Source: an uncultured Flavobacteriaceae bacterium (GTDB lineage: Bacteria > Bacteroidota > Bacteroidia > Flavobacteriales > Flavobacteriaceae). Taken from it: a stretch of DNA of 64,000 nucleotides. The DNA lies in assembly GCA_947494825.1 (NCBI GenBank), contig CANLWN010000007.1, positions 62,001 through 126,000 on the forward strand, read 5' to 3'. The notes beneath the pieces were generated by a model, which saw nothing but the letters and a program-made list of their open reading frames with translations, had not been told where the DNA came from and did not search any database. This document shows positions 61,306-64,000 of the stretch, piece by piece. The translations under genes were made by a program, and so were the position numbers. Each line of letters starts with the position of its first letter. Position 1 is the first letter of the stretch.

Positions 61306-62535
61306 TTAAAGTTCGCTTATGTTGAATTGTAGGCTCTTGAGGTCTTTCCAATAATCGGGATAGGACTTTGAAACTACCTCGGCGTCATTGATGATCAGGG
61401 AGGTCTTTAACGCCAGGGGGGCGAATGCCATGGCCATTCTGTGATCGTTATAGGTGTCTATGACAACGTCCTTTTTCATCGTGGTAGTCGGCATTAACGT
61501 TAAGGTACGGTCCGTGACCGAAATTGCCGCGCCCAACTTTGAAAGTTCCGTTTGCAGGGCCTCCAGCCTGTCCGTTTCCTTGATCTTCAGGGTGTGTAAG
61601 CCGCTTAAATGACAGCCCATACCCAGTCCAAAACAGCTAACTGCAATGGTCTGTGCAATATCCGGAGCATTGGACAACTCAAAATCTACGGTAGACAACT
61701 GGCATTCCCTTGTTTTGCGAAGTACCACCGTCTGTTCCCCAAAGGCGGTCTCTACGCCAAAACGCTTATATACCTCCGCAAGCACACTATCTCCCTGCAA
61801 GCTGTTTTCCCGGTAGGCCGACAACTGTATTTCAGTACCCACGGCGCCCAGTGCCACAATACTGTAAAAATAAGAGGCGGAGCTCCAATCGGATTCCACC
61901 ACCAAATTAACTGGGTCTACCGACACTTTGGGAGCGATGGTAATCGTATTTCCCTCAAAGGAGTTTTGTATGCCCAACTGCGATAGGAGTCCCAGGGTCA
62001 TGTCAATATAGGGAACGGAGGTAATCTTACCCACCAACTCCAGCTCCAAACCGTTTTCCAGACGTGCTGCAATCAGCAACAGGGCCGAAATATATTGGCT
62101 ACTGATGTTGGCGGGCAGGCTCACCTTTCGTTCCAGAAGTTGTTTTCCTTTGATCTGTATGGGAGGATACCCCTCATTTCTCACATAAGCAATCTCCGCT
62201 CCCAAACTGCGAAGGGCATCTACGAGGACCTTTACCGGCCGCTCCGTCATGCGTTTGGAGCCGGTAAGCACCACGTCCCTGCCCTCTTGCGAGGCAAAAA
62301 AGGCCGTTAAGAACCGCATGGCCGTTCCGGCATGGTGGATATCCACTTCTCCCCGATGGATCTGCAGTCCTTGCTGCATCACTTCCGAATCGTCCGAATT
62401 GGAAAGGTTGTCAATGGTTATGTTAGGATATAGGGCTTGTAATAGCAACAGTCTATTAGACTCACTTTTGGAGCCTGTTATTTGTATGCGGGACCGTAAA
62501 AGACTGTTTGGCGGAGCGGAAAGGTGTAATTTCAA
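61306..62535 (-). CDS. aroA: 3-phosphoshikimate 1-carboxyvinyltransferase
   Basis: 409 residues with both EPSP-synthase halves: an N-terminal ITGSKSESNRLLLLQAL, HHAGTAMRFLTAF, and a C-terminal KIKETDRLEALQTELSKLG and TYNDHRMAMAF. It is in the shikimate pathway for aromatic amino acids. It is shorter than E. coli AroA (427) but all motifs are intact. It ends 88 bases before the queA start region. Confidence 0.95.
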   Translation of the reverse strand: MKLHLSAPPNSLLRSRIQITGSKSESNRLLLLQALYPNITIDNLSNSDDSEVMQQGLQIHRGEVDIHHAGTAMRFLTAFFASQEGRDVVLTGSKRMTERPVKVLVDALRSLGAEIAYVRNEGYPPIQIKGKQLLERKVSLPANISSQYISALLLIAARLENGLELELVGKITSVPYIDMTLGLLSQLGIQNSFEGNTITIAPKVSVDPVNLVVESDWSSASYFYSIVALGAVGTEIQLSAYRENSLQGDSVLAEVYKRFGVETAFGEQTVVLRKTRECQLSTVDFELSNAPDIAQTIAVSCFGLGMGCHLSGLHTLKIKETDRLEALQTELSKLGAAISVTDRTLTLMPTTTMKKDVVIDTYNDHRMAMAFAPLALKTSLIINDAEVVSKSYPDYWKDLKSLQFNISEL

Positions 62536-62627
62536 TTTCTGGGCTGTTTTTACAAAAGATCTTGGCCCATACGAGCCACTTTGTAACGCTACGGGACATC
62601 CGCTGCGAACAAGCTACAAATATACTA

Positions 62628-62954
62628 CTATTTCAGCTTTTCGTTGTTGCGGTGCCTATCGCTGTCGCGCTTCGTCTTCAGGTCCAATTTCCTGTCGAAG
62701 GCCGATTGCAGATCTACTCCCGTCTGGTTGGCCAAACAGAGCACTACGAACAGGACATCTGCCAATTCCTCTCCCAGGTCCTTGTCCTTGTCGGAAGCTT
62801 TTTCGCTCTGTTCCCCGTATCTCCGGGCAATAATCCGGGCAACCTCGCCCACCTCCTCGGTGAGCTGGGCCATATTGGTGAGTTCGTTAAAATAACGAAC
62901 CCCATGTTCCTTTATCCAATCGTCAACGACTTGTTGGGCATTTTGTATGTTCAT
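62628..62954 (-). CDS. MazG-like nucleotide pyrophosphohydrolase
   Basis: 108 residues. The MazG/all-alpha NTP pyrophosphatase helix is seen in LTEEVGEVARIIARRYGEQS with EEVGE, and the second in DLGEELADVLFVVLCLANQTG with EELAD, the metal-binding pattern E-x2-E and E-x3-D. It removes unwanted nucleotides. It is 4 bases before the transglutaminase-like gene on the same strand. Confidence 0.88.
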   Translation of the reverse strand: MNIQNAQQVVDDWIKEHGVRYFNELTNMAQLTEEVGEVARIIARRYGEQSEKASDKDKDLGEELADVLFVVLCLANQTGVDLQSAFDRKLDLKTKRDSDRHRNNEKLK

Positions 62955-62958
62955 CCGC

Positions 62959-64000
62959 TTAAATTTTGGATAAAACTACCTTTTCTGTCTCTTTTTCAAC
63001 GATTTTTTTATACAATTCTTTGATGCTGCCATAAGCCTGGACCGGGATGACCGCTTGGTTGATCTTGAAATCGGCCATAATCTGAAGCGTATTGGTATCC
63101 GGATTCAAAATTCTAAAGATGAAACTTCCCATGTTGTTTTCCAACGCAAGACGTAAGTCCTCGGGTTTGGATGTCACTGTATAGCCTTCCGGAATGGTTA
63201 TGTTTAGAATATATTTTTTTTGGCGCGGATAAGTAAAATCTATAGGATAATTACGTTCCTCCAATTTAAAGGGGTTTTCCTTGGTCGTATTGAAAAGCAA
63301 GGGCGAAAAATAAATCTTATCACCGATAATGTCCAACTGGTTTTCTGAATAAAAATCAAAACTCTCCACAATGGGTTTGCCCAGCACTTTACTATTATCG
63401 ACCTTATAATTCGAAATTTCCATTCCGGCACCGGTGTTTTCCAACCTTTCCAGATAATCCTCTTCGCTGACGTCATTATAGGTATTCCTGAAAAGATACG
63501 CGTTATAGTACGTTAACGACTTTCGAATTTTCCCTGATATATCACCGTTCACGTCCAGGTTTACGCTCATCATTTCAGTTGTAACGGAACGTTTCCCTGG
63601 AACCACGGACACAATGGAAGAACTTCCATTTTCCTTTATGATCCGACCGGACCAGTTCAGGGCCGATGTAGGCAATAGATTGGGTTCCGTATACTTATTG
63701 CAGGCATCCAATAAAATGGTCTTGTCTGCGATTTGGGCGGACGCGATTACATAGTTGAAACCCTCGCGCGTCGGAAAAAGCGGCACTCCGTTGTCCCGCG
63801 TGCTAATCAACACCGGATTCGCCGTCAACCCTGCCTCCCTGAGCATCGAAACCAAAATAAGGTTAATGTCGGCCACGTTTCCTGTCCTTTCTTCATATGC
63901 ATCCTTCACTCCCTTTTCGGCATATTTCCCAAAATAGCCATTCCAGTTCATGTGCCGTTGTACATGGGAAAAAACTGCCACCATCTTTTCAACATCACTG
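62959..64000 (-). CDS. Transglutaminase-like/DUF3857-type protein, C-terminal part
   Basis: The frame is open to the window edge, so the N-terminus is missing; about 347 residues are present. GNVADINLILVSMLREAGLTANPVLISTRDNG is the transglutaminase-like region with the catalytic aspartate/histidine area, although the cysteine is not where I would expect it. A beta-rich C-terminal half follows. Flavobacterial DUF3857 proteins of this type are secreted. The upstream start at 63984 is not a true start. Confidence 0.75.
   Translation of the reverse strand, partial: SDVEKMVAVFSHVQRHMNWNGYFGKYAEKGVKDAYEERTGNVADINLILVSMLREAGLTANPVLISTRDNGVPLFPTREGFNYVIASAQIADKTILLDACNKYTEPNLLPTSALNWSGRIIKENGSSSIVSVVPGKRSVTTEMMSVNLDVNGDISGKIRKSLTYYNAYLFRNTYNDVSEEDYLERLENTGAGMEISNYKVDNSKVLGKPIVESFDFYSENQLDIIGDKIYFSPLLFNTTKENPFKLEERNYPIDFTYPRQKKYILNITIPEGYTVTSKPEDLRLALENNMGSFIFRILNPDTNTLQIMADFKINQAVIPVQAYGSIKELYKKIVEKETEKVVLSKI

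Overview
The window is a piece of a Bacteroidota chromosome, almost certainly Flavobacteriaceae. The evidence is the gliding-motility pair gldB-gldC beside nadE, DUF4270 and DUF4907 proteins, a division/cell-wall cluster of the flavobacterial type, a FtsZ with a long acidic linker, and several promoters of the Bacteroidota form (TTG, about 18-21 bases, TAnnTTTG). The species cannot be named from sequence alone.

Layout. 1-12.5 kb (+): two YceI genes, a Crp/Fnr regulator, then a tightly packed run of 13 genes (1927-12471). Three of them fuse a Rieske [2Fe-2S] domain to a different partner: an FMN/[3Fe-4S] glutamate-synthase-like oxidoreductase, a thiamine-diphosphate enzyme, and a six-helix ferric-reductase-like heme membrane protein. 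Small membrane proteins, a Cys/His-rich membrane-anchored protein, a K+ channel, a CPA1 antiporter and a Pycsar-effector-like membrane protein complete the run. I read it as a candidate undescribed membrane redox system joined to an ion/stress module. 12.5-13 kb is non-coding, with stacked palindromes and a 22-bp tandem repeat. 13-18.8 kb (+) holds unlinked accessory genes (VOC protein, amidohydrolase, clan GH-A glycosidase, AraC regulator, CPBP protease).

18.8-19.8 kb is a repeat-rich knot around tRNA-Arg(UCG). One intact tRNA and a small GIY-YIG nuclease gene sit between the two halves of a second, broken tRNA-Arg that carries palindromic inserts in its loops. 19.8-36.0 kb (-): a DksA-like protein, a YqeY-like protein, and the dcw cluster read as mraZ-rsmH-ftsL-ftsI-murE-mraY-murD-ftsW-murG-murC-ftsQ-ftsA-ftsZ, with a three-box MraZ operator upstream. 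36.3-37.7 kb (+): a hydrolase and engB, followed by an intergenic region built of several heptanucleotide arrays.

38-41 kb: a subclass B1 metallo-beta-lactamase and a small thiol/redox regulon (thioredoxin-like protein, lipoprotein, Cys-rich MarR) sharing an AGTTA-N3-TAACT operator. 41-48.3 kb: a LytTR two-component system, DUF4907, Kelch and DUF4270 lipoproteins and two outer-membrane barrels, probably one surface system. 48.3-53.4 kb: gldC, gldB, nadE, a NarL-type regulator and dnaG (without zinc ligands). 53.8-64 kb: a beta-propeller lipoprotein, a coiled-coil barrel protein with an ECF sigma/anti-sigma pair, then housekeeping genes (polyprenyl synthase, rlmN, queA, aroA, a MazG-like protein) and a transglutaminase-like protein cut by the window edge.
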